Shown piece by piece: positions 6,587 to 13,186 of a stretch of DNA of 32,697 nucleotides; position 1 is the stretch's first letter, and every line of letters begins with the position of its first letter. Origin of the DNA: a virus; IMG/VR virus record IMGVR_UViG_3300050821_010849, positions 1 to 32,697 of that record; one strand, 5' to 3'. Made by a program: the position numbers and the translations under genes. Below the pieces are notes generated by a model, which saw only the letters and a program-made list of their open reading frames with translations, was not told where the DNA came from and made no database searches.

Positions 6587-8422
6587 ATGCCATTCGATTT
6601 TTGCAGGGCTGCCATCTTCCCACTGCAACCCGGTACCAAGATCCCGCTAGAAGGTTCCCGCGGCTATAAGGACGCAAGACCCGGGCACCCAATTCCTTTA
6701 GGATGTAATATTGGCTTTGTACCGTACTCACTCGGCCTTATTGCGATAGACCTCGATCCGGGTCACGATATGAACTGGGTTGCAGCAAATCTGCCCACGA
6801 CCTTAACGGTAAAAACTCCTCGCGGTTTCCACCTTTATTATAAGTGCGAAGAGCGGTTCGGGAACGGCCGGCTGGGTCCTCATATCGATGTCCGATCGGC
6901 AAACGGGTGCACCGTGCTGCCGCCTTCGCAGCTTGCAAACGGATCTCGCTACACTTGGGTCAATCCAGAGGTCGAACCGGTTGCGCTCCCAGATCACGTC
7001 CTGGCGATGCTACAGGTTCAGCGGAGGATTGAGCATCAGCCGCTGGCAATGGACGCTGGAGACGATAACGAGAGCAATCTTGCGAAAGCTAGAACACTTC
7101 TAAAGAACATAGACCCGAGTAAGAACGGGTATGACATTGCATGCTGCCTGCGGCGGGATATAGGGCTATCCCACAATGCAGCAGTCGAGGTGTTTCAGGA
7201 GTGGAGTGATACGCTCGATTGGCCGTGGGACTACGAGAAAATTTGGAGTGTGTGCCGTAATGCCGGTCGATATGGTCACGGGGACCAGGGGCGGTATGGA
7301 GGGGCCGGTATTGGCGCCTACGACCCCTCCACTGCATCAGTTCATCTAGGGGATGGTTTTAATCCATGGTCAAATGGTCATGATACATCCTCGAGCAATG
7401 GTACCATGCCGGAGCTAGATAATACGGCACGAGGCTGGCTGCAACGAGAATTAAAACCTGCAGAGCAAATGATCGGACCCATCAACACCCAAAGCCGGGT
7501 GATGCTGGTGGCCCCCACCGGGATTGGCAAAACCCATGTCGGGATGGCGGTTGCCGTTGCGGTTGCCGCAGGAGCGGGGTGGCTGCATTGGACGGGTTCC
7601 CAAGCTAGGCGCGTGTTGTATCTCGACGGTGAAATGCCACGGCCGTTGCTGAAGGAGCGGCTGATCGATGCCCTAGGGCGTGTTGAGAATAATTGGGAGG
7701 TAATGGATAATTTAGTTTTGGTATCGACAGCTGATTATCCAGATCTTCCGTATCTCAATATTGATAATAGCTGGGTAAACAGCTTGGTTGCACTGCACCA
7801 ACCGGCGTTAATTATTTTTGATAATATCCAGGCATTAACCAATGGTGACCAAAAGAGTGGTGAGACTTGGCAATCGATGCTGAAGTGGATGCGGTCATTG
7901 ACGGACGCCGGTATCGCGCAATTGTGGATACATCATGCAAATGAGCAGGGGGGTATGTACGGCGACAAAACACGCGGGTGGCAATTGGATACGATTATTG
8001 AGTTGACCAGGGTGCATGAGGCTGGGGATCTAATTTTCGATCTCAAATATACGAAGCACCGGGAGTTGCATCCGAGAGTTAATCGTGCAGCATATGCGAG
8101 TGGACGGGTATCCCTTGAAAATGATCGATGGAAATTCATTTCTGTTGAGTTAATTCGTCGTCGTGATCTCGATATAGCTTTAGCTGGTGAATCCGAACAA
8201 GGGATCTCCATAGGACAGTTGATCAAACGTTTACAGGATAACGGAGATTCGCGAACAGCTTCAGCTATTAAGAAAGATCTGCAAAGATTTTCACAAACTT
8301 CCTCTGCCCAGTTATATATTAAACCGGGGATAAACCCGATAAAATGGGGACATCCGGGCTACGATGAAGGGGTCATGTCCCAGGCTGTCCCTGTGGTTGA
8401 AAATAAAGCTGAAAGCCCTTAA
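6587..8422 (+). CDS. Bifunctional AEP primase-polymerase / RecA-fold helicase fusion
   Basis: This 611-residue protein would prime and unwind phage DNA. Residues 1-130 form an archaeo-eukaryotic primase (prim-pol) domain: metal-binding DLD (D55, D57), RGFHLYY with H82, and IDVRSANG followed by LPPS (D101-S114). Residues 290-500 form a RecA/DnaB-like or RepA-like ATPase: Walker A APTGIGKT (K315, T316), a YLDGEMP segment, Walker B LIIFDN (D412) and an IHHANE sensor-like motif. The remaining C-terminal part is unassigned and could be a helical DNA-binding region. The ATG at 6587 has a weak GAGAG upstream. It is divergent from the polymerase/SSB operon and completes a replisome. The last 76 bases contain three of the GGGACA hexamers of the downstream cluster. 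Confidence 0.9.
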   Translation: MPFDFCRAAIFPLQPGTKIPLEGSRGYKDARPGHPIPLGCNIGFVPYSLGLIAIDLDPGHDMNWVAANLPTTLTVKTPRGFHLYYKCEERFGNGRLGPHIDVRSANGCTVLPPSQLANGSRYTWVNPEVEPVALPDHVLAMLQVQRRIEHQPLAMDAGDDNESNLAKARTLLKNIDPSKNGYDIACCLRRDIGLSHNAAVEVFQEWSDTLDWPWDYEKIWSVCRNAGRYGHGDQGRYGGAGIGAYDPSTASVHLGDGFNPWSNGHDTSSSNGTMPELDNTARGWLQRELKPAEQMIGPINTQSRVMLVAPTGIGKTHVGMAVAVAVAAGAGWLHWTGSQARRVLYLDGEMPRPLLKERLIDALGRVENNWEVMDNLVLVSTADYPDLPYLNIDNSWVNSLVALHQPALIIFDNIQALTNGDQKSGETWQSMLKWMRSLTDAGIAQLWIHHANEQGGMYGDKTRGWQLDTIIELTRVHEAGDLIFDLKYTKHRELHPRVNRAAYASGRVSLENDRWKFISVELIRRRDLDIALAGESEQGISIGQLIKRLQDNGDSRTASAIKKDLQRFSQTSSAQLYIKPGINPIKWGHPGYDEGVMSQAVPVVENKAESP

Positions 8423-8526
8423 AAACTGCCAATGTGTGGGGACAAATTTGATGTCCCTGAAGGCGGGGACATTGGGACATCCCCTATAGGGGATAGGATG
8501 TCCCTAATGCCCTTTGTCCCTGTCCC
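8347..8526. repeat. Cluster of eleven GGGACA/TGTCCC hexamers with central palindrome
   Basis: Exact copies: GGGACA at 8347, 8439, 8466 and 8474; TGTCCC at 8376, 8386, 8452, 8499, 8515 and 8521 (start positions), plus a near copy GGTCCC ending at 8533. That is ten certain exact copies; the GGTCCC site makes eleven if counted. Inside is a compound palindrome at 8474-8504: GGGACAT, then a perfect CCCCTATAGGGG (8481-8492), then ATAGG and ATGTCCC. A second pair, GGGACA (8439) and TGTCCC (8452), encloses AATTTGA. The cluster spans the end of the primase-helicase gene and the convergent gap. There is no U-tract, so a simple terminator is unlikely; an origin or protein-binding array is possible. Confidence 0.8.
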
Positions 8527-8532
8527 AGGTCC

Positions 8533-8793
8533 CTACCATCGCCTCAGCATCATGAGGTTGCTGTTAAGGATCATACTCTGCCCCTGGGACTGTAAGCTGT
8601 TGCCGGCATCCAAGATAGCTGCTTGGGTTCGGGTAAGGCGGTTCTCATCACGAGTTTGAAGACAAGAGGCCATAGCTTGGGAACCCAACTCAAAGCCATA
8701 GTCGACGCACGCGGTTTGGTCGCGGAGCCTCTGTTCGGCTGGGGAGATACAGGATGCTGTGAGAAGCGATATGGCAAGAACGGTGTACTTCAT
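8533..8793 (-). CDS. Small lipoprotein, unknown function
   Basis: The 86-residue precursor has a lipoprotein signal peptide: MKYTVLAISLL then lipobox TASC with the modified cysteine at residue 15. The mature part is about 70 residues, polar, helical and Gln/Asn/Ser-rich with two further cysteines. AGGAG lies 8 nt before the ATG at 8793, inside the end of the upstream gene, so the two form an operon. Size and lipidation would allow an outer spanin or a superinfection-exclusion lipoprotein, but there is no proline-rich region and no partner nearby. Confidence 0.75.
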   Translation of the reverse strand: MKYTVLAISLLTASCISPAEQRLRDQTACVDYGFELGSQAMASCLQTRDENRLTRTQAAILDAGNSLQSQGQSMILNSNLMMLRRW

Positions 8794-8799
8794 GATGGT

Positions 8800-9138
8800 T
8801 CACTCCTGGGAGCCGAGCTTGAATTCCTCGAATTTTGGTCGCTCGGATTTACCAAATTCGGTTTTGACGGCTGCAACCCATTTGTCGAGGGTATCGCATA
8901 TTTTGCGGGCCTCGGTAGGGGTGTATTCATAATTGGGGCCAGCCATATGTTCAAGGCGTTGGAGAGTATAAGCGATCTCAGCCATACGGCGATCTATATA
9001 CATGAGGAATCGGCGGCGTTTATCTTGTGGGGTGTTGGTATACTTGGTCGCCGGATTGGGTGCGGTTTGTGCACGGCGTGGCATGGAATGTTTACTCCGA
9101 GCCTTTCGAGGTGGTGGGAATTGATACACGGTACCCAT
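8800..9138 (-). CDS. Hypothetical helical protein, 112 aa
   Basis: The basic, proline-rich N-terminus (FPPPRKARSKHSMPRRAQ) is probably disordered. It is followed by two to three helices (DRRMAEIAYTLQRLEHM and ICDTLDKWVAAVKTEF). AGGAG lies 8 nt before the ATG at 9138. It is the first gene of a two-gene leftward unit with the lipoprotein. I do not recognise it. Confidence 0.7.
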   Translation of the reverse strand: MGTVYQFPPPRKARSKHSMPRRAQTAPNPATKYTNTPQDKRRRFLMYIDRRMAEIAYTLQRLEHMAGPNYEYTPTEARKICDTLDKWVAAVKTEFGKSERPKFEEFKLGSQE

Positions 9139-9536
9139 GGCCCATACTCCTATTTGGGATAAAATGCAAGCATTTCGTTATAGGTATCGGTATTTTGGAA
9201 GTTTATAAATGTGTGGGAAGAAAGCTGGTTTTTGAGAAAATTAACTACATATCTCATTGAGTTGATACAACCTCCAGCAGCATAACATTCCGGGTTTTTG
9301 ACGTTAATTTACGTTCCGTTAAGTTTATTTGTTCCTCATTTGCCAACATTCTAAGATCCTTCATTTGTTTGTGGATGTTCGTGTTTGTTAGCTCATATTC
9401 ACCATAAAATTATGGGTTGATGGATGGGTTCAGGTCAATACCTATTAGGGGTTAATATCCTTACGCATATGTTTAATTTGTTCGTAGGTGTTCGTTTGCG
9501 TAACCTGCGGCAGCCTGTCACACCGTCAGCTCACGA
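9139..9536. promoter_or_regulatory. 398-nt AT-rich divergent control region
   Basis: No coding sequence is visible here. Divergent genes start at both edges, so promoters in both directions are expected. On the minus strand a TATAAC -10-like hexamer (around 9178-9183) precedes the 9138 gene, but its -35 is poor. On the plus strand a TTGACG at 9298-9303 has no good -10. Three TGTTCGT copies occur at 9376-9382, 9479-9485 and 9489-9495. T-rich tracts are frequent. No repressor gene is visible in the window. Confidence 0.5.
9479..9495 (+). promoter_or_regulatory. Tandem TGTTCGT operator-like repeats
   Basis: Two TGTTCGT copies begin exactly 10 bp apart, one helical turn, about 40 bp upstream of the HTH gene. 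A third copy lies at 9376-9382. Helically phased direct repeats in front of an excisionase-like gene are typical of recombination directionality or regulator sites, so autoregulation or Xis binding is a reasonable inference. Confidence 0.4.
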
Positions 9537-9860
9537 ATGCGTGATATGTCGTGGATTATGACAGAACGTTTACAGCTTTTATCGATCGAGGAAGCGCGTC
9601 GCGAGTTGGGCGGCATATCCCGCACCACATTTTATGTGGCGGTGTTGCCCAAGTTAGAGGAGCTGGCGCAGGACCGTGATGGAAAAGGTGCCACCATTAA
9701 GCTCGGTCGGCGTCGATTGATCCTGCGTCAGTACCTTGATGAGTTTTTACTCAGCTTGTGGCATGCCTGGTGGTTCCTCATGCCTATTACGATCTTGCAC
9801 GTTCACAGCTTTGGCTGGCTTGGTGTTTGCCACGGGGTGCTGTGTCCTGGGGTAGTTTAG
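9537..9860 (+). CDS. Excisionase/AlpA-like helix-turn-helix protein with hydrophobic tail
   Basis: Residues 13-72 form a small MerR/excisionase-like winged HTH: LLSIEEARRELGGISRTTFYV (helices 1 and 2), then a KLGRRRLILRQYLDEFL wing and helix. Such proteins activate or direct site-specific recombination, and the integrase lies 0.4 kb away in convergent orientation. The ATG at 9537 is used, but the ATG at 9558 fits the domain equally well; neither has a strong ribosome site. The last 35 residues (from LLSLWHAWWFLMPITI onward) are strongly hydrophobic and unusual for this family. They could be a membrane tether or the result of a frameshift or mutated stop. Confidence 0.6.
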   Translation: MRDMSWIMTERLQLLSIEEARRELGGISRTTFYVAVLPKLEELAQDRDGKGATIKLGRRRLILRQYLDEFLLSLWHAWWFLMPITILHVHSFGWLGVCHGVLCPGVV

Positions 9861-9863
9861 GGG

Positions 9864-10118
9864 TCAAATGGGTCCTGATTGATCTGTGTTCGCTGTGCAT
9901 GCATCGGCCTCGGCCTTTGTTGCATGGTTGTGGTCGGGGTCAAGACAGGACCAATTGGATTCTTGACCAAACGGGGCGCCACACCAAGGGCAATAGTTAA
10001 TCGGGGCTAGTTTGTAACCCATAATGTATTTTTCGTTTAGGGTATATATTAATGGGTCGTATGCTTCATTATCCGTTCCAGGTTGGAGTGCTTTCTCTAG
10101 TTCCTTGCAGCAAGTCAT
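9864..10118 (-). CDS. Small zinc-ribbon protein, 84 aa
   Basis: Contains CPWCGAPF, a classical half zinc ribbon, plus an N-terminal TCCKEL and a later C..DPDHNH that could complete the metal site. The ATG at 10118 overlaps the preceding stop as ATGA and has a GAGGGTGAGAAA ribosome site. It is the last gene of the integrase operon and ends 3 nt from the convergent HTH gene. The function is unknown; nucleic-acid or protein contact is inferred from the ribbon. Confidence 0.65.
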   Translation of the reverse strand: MTCCKELEKALQPGTDNEAYDPLIYTLNEKYIMGYKLAPINYCPWCGAPFGQESNWSCLDPDHNHATKAEADACTANTDQSGPI

Positions 10119-10291
10119 TTTCTCACCCTCGGGGGTTTTGGCTCTATGTGGCCGTCTATCCAGCGTTCACCGCGAAAGCGGGGTTCAGTGCGCTTGGCAA
10201 GCGCTAGATCGAGGTATTTACCACACAGTGGGCACCAATTGTCGGCGATATCGTTTGCGCTTAATTCCTTGCCACATTCATGCTCGGTCAT
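10115..10291 (-). CDS. Small zinc-ribbon protein, 58 aa
   Basis: Starts MTEHECGKELSAND and carries WCPLCGKYLDL, similar in design to the neighbouring 84-aa protein; the two may be paralogous. The ATG at 10291 is chosen over a longer frame running to 10372 inside the integrase gene, because it follows the integrase stop by 4 nt. It shares with the next gene the ribosome site GGTGAGAAA. The C-terminus is basic and proline-rich (EPKPPRVRK). Confidence 0.65.
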   Translation of the reverse strand: MTEHECGKELSANDIADNWCPLCGKYLDLALAKRTEPRFRGERWIDGHIEPKPPRVRK

Positions 10292-10295
10292 TTTC

Positions 10296-11468
10296 TCACC
10301 ATACAGCTGAGGGAAAACAGAAGTGGGCCCATGTGTGCATGAGCTCGCGACGTTTTTCGAATAGGTCTCCACGGCGGTAGGCTGCTTCGGCTCGGTTGGT
10401 GATCACGTGGGCTAGGACCATCTCTCGGAGTTCACCCGGTGTGTTGGTCTCTTCGCTGCACCAGTCGCTGAAGGTGCTGCGGAAGCCGTGAACGGTTAAT
10501 GATTGGTATCCGAGGCGTCGTAGTAACGCTAAAGTTGTGGTGTCGCCTCGATAGCCTAGGGGGAGTGCCAGAAGCTGCTGGGCGATGTGTTGGGCTTGGG
10601 GCGACAGGGGTATCCGGAACTCGCTTCGCATGGTCCTGCGGCCTTTCATGCGGTTCGCAGGCACGGTCCAAGTTCCACCCTCGAAATTGAATTCGGACGG
10701 GTCCATTTGGCGGATCATGCCAACACGTGCGACTGTCAGGATCACGAATGAGAGTGCGAGAGCAGCTGCGTCGGGATGTTGTTGCAGCTTGGCCATGAAC
10801 GCGGGCAATTCGGGATAGGGTAAGGCGTCAAAGTGCTCGATTTGGTGGATGTCTTTGGGGAGTAGGTTTTCGAGATGACCTTTCCACCTTGCGGGGTTTT
10901 CGCCTTCGCGGTAGCCTTGTGCTCGAGCCCAGTCCAACACGTTTTCGATGCGGCCGCGTATCCTGGTCGCACTCACGTGGTTGAGCAGCCAGATTTTTTC
11001 GAGCGCTCGGATTATTAGCTTAGTGTTGATTTCTTGAACTGGCAGGTTGCCGAGTGTCGGAAATATGTGGCGTTGCAGTGAGCCGACCCACTCTTTTTCA
11101 TGACCTGCGGCGGTCCAGCTATGTCGAAAGGTTTCGACGTATTGCTCGGTAGCCTGTTGGAAGGTGATGAGCTTGGCGCGTTCCAATCGAGCTTGGGTGC
11201 GGACTTCGTTGCGAGCTTCGATAGGGTCAATATCGTTTCGGCGTTTGATGCGGCATTCACGAGCTAGCTCGCGTGCCTCACCTAGGCTGACAGTGTGCAG
11301 CGGACCAAGCCCCATTTCACGTAATCGGTTGTCCACTCGAAAGCGGAACACCCATGATTTGGAGCCTGATGCGCTGACACTGAGATAAAGGCCACCACCA
11401 TCGTTATAGTAGCCACGGCCTTTAGCCTTATTGACCTTCAAGGCGGTCAGTTTGCCGTATGATCTCAT
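10296..11468 (-). CDS. int: Tyrosine recombinase integrase, P4-like
   Basis: Phage integrase (390 residues) for insertion into and probably excision from a host chromosome. Residues 1-75 are a DUF4102-type arm-binding domain (GGGLYLSVSASGSKSW). Residues about 100-195 are the SAM-like core-binding domain, and residues 215-375 the catalytic domain with R248 (TVARVG), K275 (NRMKGRR), H327 and R330 (HGFRSTF), H354 (LAHV) and nucleophile Y364 (AAYRRGD). The usual ARTxE glutamate is replaced by Met (ARVGM), but the catalytic set is complete. The ATG directly follows the upstream TAA. Integrases of this type usually target tRNA genes; no normal tRNA or clear att site is visible in the window. Confidence 0.95.
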   Translation of the reverse strand: MRSYGKLTALKVNKAKGRGYYNDGGGLYLSVSASGSKSWVFRFRVDNRLREMGLGPLHTVSLGEARELARECRIKRRNDIDPIEARNEVRTQARLERAKLITFQQATEQYVETFRHSWTAAGHEKEWVGSLQRHIFPTLGNLPVQEINTKLIIRALEKIWLLNHVSATRIRGRIENVLDWARAQGYREGENPARWKGHLENLLPKDIHQIEHFDALPYPELPAFMAKLQQHPDAAALALSFVILTVARVGMIRQMDPSEFNFEGGTWTVPANRMKGRRTMRSEFRIPLSPQAQHIAQQLLALPLGYRGDTTTLALLRRLGYQSLTVHGFRSTFSDWCSEETNTPGELREMVLAHVITNRAEAAYRRGDLFEKRRELMHTWAHFCFPSAVW

Positions 11469-11786
11469 TTACTCTTCTTCGCCGTACATATTGCGTAATT
11501 CACGCTCTAAGCGGCGCTTGTTGCTGTCATAGTGCCACTCGGTGCAATCCATATAGCCATCGGCTGAGTAGCGACCGGCGTATTGATTGGGCAGATTGGT
11601 GAAGGTCTCAGGATCGGCGCGGCCATTGCACTCGTCACAGCGCAGCATTCCTGCCTCCATAGCGTCACGGCGTTCGTTGTGATCGTCATCTATCCATTCG
11701 TGTGAGTACATGGTTGCACCACACTTGGCACATTCGCATGAGTAGGTTGCGCCTTTGGGGTAGATGTATAGTTCCATGAATGCCAT
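11469..11786 (-). CDS. Zinc-binding protein upstream of integrase, 105 aa
   Basis: Two Cys-pair motifs, CECAKCGATM near residue 19 and LRCDECNGRAD near residue 49, form a probable zinc ribbon interrupted by an acidic/His segment (HEWIDDDHNERRD). The C-terminus is helical and charged. The start is placed at the ATG at 11786 because AAGGAG lies 8 nt upstream; a longer frame to 11861 would cross the promoter-like region. It is the first gene of the leftward integrase operon, its TAA touching the integrase ATG. The function is unknown, possibly a regulator of recombination. Confidence 0.7.
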   Translation of the reverse strand: MAFMELYIYPKGATYSCECAKCGATMYSHEWIDDDHNERRDAMEAGMLRCDECNGRADPETFTNLPNQYAGRYSADGYMDCTEWHYDSNKRRLERELRNMYGEEE

Positions 11787-11808
11787 CGTTTTGCTCCTTA
11801 GTTTGTGG

Positions 11809-11850
11809 GTTGACGTGGCATATGTTGCATATCGTATGGGTCGTGTCAAC
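11809..11850 (-). promoter_or_regulatory. Inverted TTGAC repeat and probable integrase-operon promoter
   Basis: GTTGAC (11809-11814) faces GTCAAC (11845-11850), with CATATG, GCATAT and GTATG elements between. On the minus strand this gives a perfect -35 TTGACA (11849-11844), but the -10 region (AACATA at 17 nt, CAACAT at 16 nt) is weak, suggesting that an activator is required. Symmetry makes it a candidate operator. Confidence 0.4.
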
Positions 11851-11970
11851 ACCTTTCCCATACTTTTTTTGATGTTGGCTTATATCATGTTGATTTTGTT
11901 GTGATCTTTGGCTTGGTGCATGATATGTGGCCGTATGTATGAATGGCACGATTATCCAGCTAGTACGCAG

Positions 11971-11994
11971 CATATGCCTATGCATATGCCTATC
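11971..11994. repeat. 12-bp tandem repeat with adjoining hairpin
   Basis: CATATGCCTATG is followed immediately by CATATGCCTATC, two 12-bp units differing only at the last base. The second unit runs into a 6-bp stem, 5-nt loop hairpin (11990-12006). Lying about 0.2 kb from the first gene of the integrase operon, it is a candidate arm-type or attachment-associated site. Confidence 0.5.
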
Positions 11995-12106
11995 CTGTTG
12001 GGATAGCCTGTGGTAGGGCCTATATCTGCGTGGGTTTGAATTGATTCAATGACTTAGCTGTTTTGGCCCATCGGTTTCTATGCGAGTGTCCCATACTTTA
12101 GAGACC

Positions 12107-12126
12107 GGGGGTAGGGTCGGGAGGGG
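12107..12126 (+). other. G-quadruplex motif upstream of terminase
   Basis: Four G-runs of 5, 3, 3 and 4 separated by TA, TC and A (loops 2, 2, 1), then five Ts. This meets the canonical G3+N1-7 pattern with very short loops, predicting a stable parallel quadruplex in the plus strand. It lies about 130 nt before the terminase small subunit start. Confidence 0.7.
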
Positions 12127-12255
12127 TTTTTCAGATCGAGCCCGGATTTCTTTTACCTACCGTCTGCCGCTAGAGAACATTTTTTAGTATTGCTACCCAA
12201 CAATTGGGGTACCATATGGAGGGCGCTTTCCTCAGTTGATGCCGGGGAGCGGTAT

Positions 12256-12711
12256 ATGTTAACAGAAAAGCAACAGCGTTATGTAGATGCAATAGTAGAG
12301 ACTGGCGGCGTAAATCATACCGAGTGTGCTCGAATAGCCGGCTATGGCGGTACGGAGGCTAATCTGCGTAAACATGCTTACGATCTTTTGAAAAATCCGA
12401 AGGTATTGGAAGCAATAGTTGAACATACCAAACTCAATATTGCCGAGGTGATGCCGGGTATTGCCAAGAACTTGATCAAGATTGCGTTGGACCCGGAGAA
12501 GCAGTCTTCCGCCAAGGTGGGCCTGCAGATGCTGGCCATGTTTGGTATCAGCCCAGTGACCAAGACCGAGAGCAAAAAGACGGTCGAGCATACCACCAAC
12601 CTGGGAGCCCTGGAGGAATTGAAATTGCTCGCAGCCCAACTCCGTGGCCTGCCGGCGCCTAAGATGATTGATGCAACCCCTGAAGAAGAGGAATGGAGCG
12701 CCTATGGCTAA
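12256..12711 (+). CDS. terS: Terminase small subunit
   Basis: DNA-packaging recognition subunit of 151 residues. The N-terminal segment (LTEKQQRYVDAIVETGGVNH, then ECARIAGYGGTEANLRKHAYDLLKNPKV) is the HTH domain of the Terminase_2/XtmA type, which recognises the packaging site. It is followed by a helical oligomerisation region and an acidic C-terminus (TPEEEEW). The ATG at 12256 has GGGGAG just upstream; the longer frame would need the TTG at 12190. It opens the late operon, and the large subunit follows after four tiny overlapping genes. Confidence 0.85.
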   Translation: MLTEKQQRYVDAIVETGGVNHTECARIAGYGGTEANLRKHAYDLLKNPKVLEAIVEHTKLNIAEVMPGIAKNLIKIALDPEKQSSAKVGLQMLAMFGISPVTKTESKKTVEHTTNLGALEELKLLAAQLRGLPAPKMIDATPEEEEWSAYG

Positions 12712-12907
12712 ATGTCAGACTTGTCGGGGTACGGGGCGGATCTGGGTAAGTTCGTATGCAGTAGTAGCGCGCCTTCCTGCCATTTTTGTTCACGAGGTTA
12801 CCAATGCATCCTATTCGGGAGAGATAGTGGTCTGTCCTGATTGTGGCGGCTCAGGGATCGAGCATTGCTGCGAGGGGCTTCGAGAGCAACCTGAGAAAAA
12901 TGACTAA
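12704..12907 (+). CDS. Zinc-finger protein with two CxxCxGxG motifs, 67 aa
   Basis: Carries CQTCRGTG near the N-terminus and CPDCGGSG in the C-terminal half, two halves of a DnaJ-type cysteine-rich zinc finger, then HCCEG. There is no J domain. The ATG at 12704 has GGAG 7 nt upstream and overlaps terS by 8 nt. Such isolated DnaJ-type fingers in phages are uncharacterised; a chaperone-like or nucleic-acid role is only inference. Confidence 0.7.
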   Translation: MAKCQTCRGTGRIWVSSYAVVARLPAIFVHEVTNASYSGEIVVCPDCGGSGIEHCCEGLREQPEKND

Positions 12908-13019
12908 GGTTTGGTGCTTCATTGGATTGCACGCATGGGTCCTCGTGCGCAGTTACGGTACCAAGCTTGTCTACCGTTGCGCCAACTGCTCCGCTCACAA
13001 AGAAGAGGAGTATCCGTGA
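12900..13019 (+). CDS. Tiny Cys/His protein, 39 aa
   Basis: Reads MTKVWCFIGLHAWVLVRSYG and ends CANCSAHKEEEYP. One early Cys, a GLHAW motif and a late CxxC-x2-H resemble a family of very small phage zinc-binding proteins. It overlaps the previous gene by 8 nt and its stop overlaps the next GTG as GTGA. The tight fit on both sides makes it likely to be real despite its length. Confidence 0.6.
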   Translation: MTKVWCFIGLHAWVLVRSYGTKLVYRCANCSAHKEEEYP

Positions 13020-13186
13020 CTGAGAAATTAAAGTGGTTCCGCATCCATTTTCAGTGCAAGAGGCATATCGGAGATACCTCATTGCCGGCCAAAGATATCG
13101 AGGATGCGGATAGGAGGTTTAAAAAGGCTTTCCCCTGGATGGTCAGCGGCCTGAATATGTGTGTGATTGAGGAAATTCGTGACTAA
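13016..13186 (+). CDS. Hypothetical protein, 56 aa
   Basis: Starts at GTG 13016, which has AGGAG 5 nt upstream and overlaps the preceding stop by 4 nt. The longer frame to 12911 would need a TTG inside the previous gene. The product (VTEKLKWFRIHFQCKRHIGD onward) has a beta strand followed by a DADRRFKKAFPW helix and no known motif. The DNA layout is the main support. Confidence 0.6.
   Translation: MTEKLKWFRIHFQCKRHIGDTSLPAKDIEDADRRFKKAFPWMVSGLNMCVIEEIRD

Larger units (their letters stand above)
11787..12255. other. Non-coding region between integrase operon and late operon
   Basis: About 470 nt without a supported gene. In order it holds the inverted TTGAC pair (11809-11850), the string TCCCATACTTT twice (about 11855 and 12089), a 12-bp tandem repeat CATATGCCTATG/C (11971-11994), a hairpin CTATCC-TGTTG-GGATAG (11990-12006), an inverted repeat TTGAAT-TG-ATTCAA (12036-12049) and a G-quadruplex motif (12107-12126). 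attP, a late promoter and a packaging start site would all be expected near here, but none can be proved. Confidence 0.5.

Noticed and set aside
8474-8504. Bidirectional Rho-independent terminator
   Set aside because: The palindrome is in a convergent gap but neither strand has a U-tract after the stem, and the hexamers extend well beyond it.
10024-10380. 118-aa open frame on the plus strand
   Set aside because: Antisense to the integrase end and two zinc-ribbon genes that have overlapping starts and ribosome sites.
12190-12255. Longer terminase small subunit starting with TTG
   Set aside because: The added residues lack conservation features and there is no ribosome site; ATG 12256 has GGGGAG upstream and begins the typical LTEKQQRYV motif.
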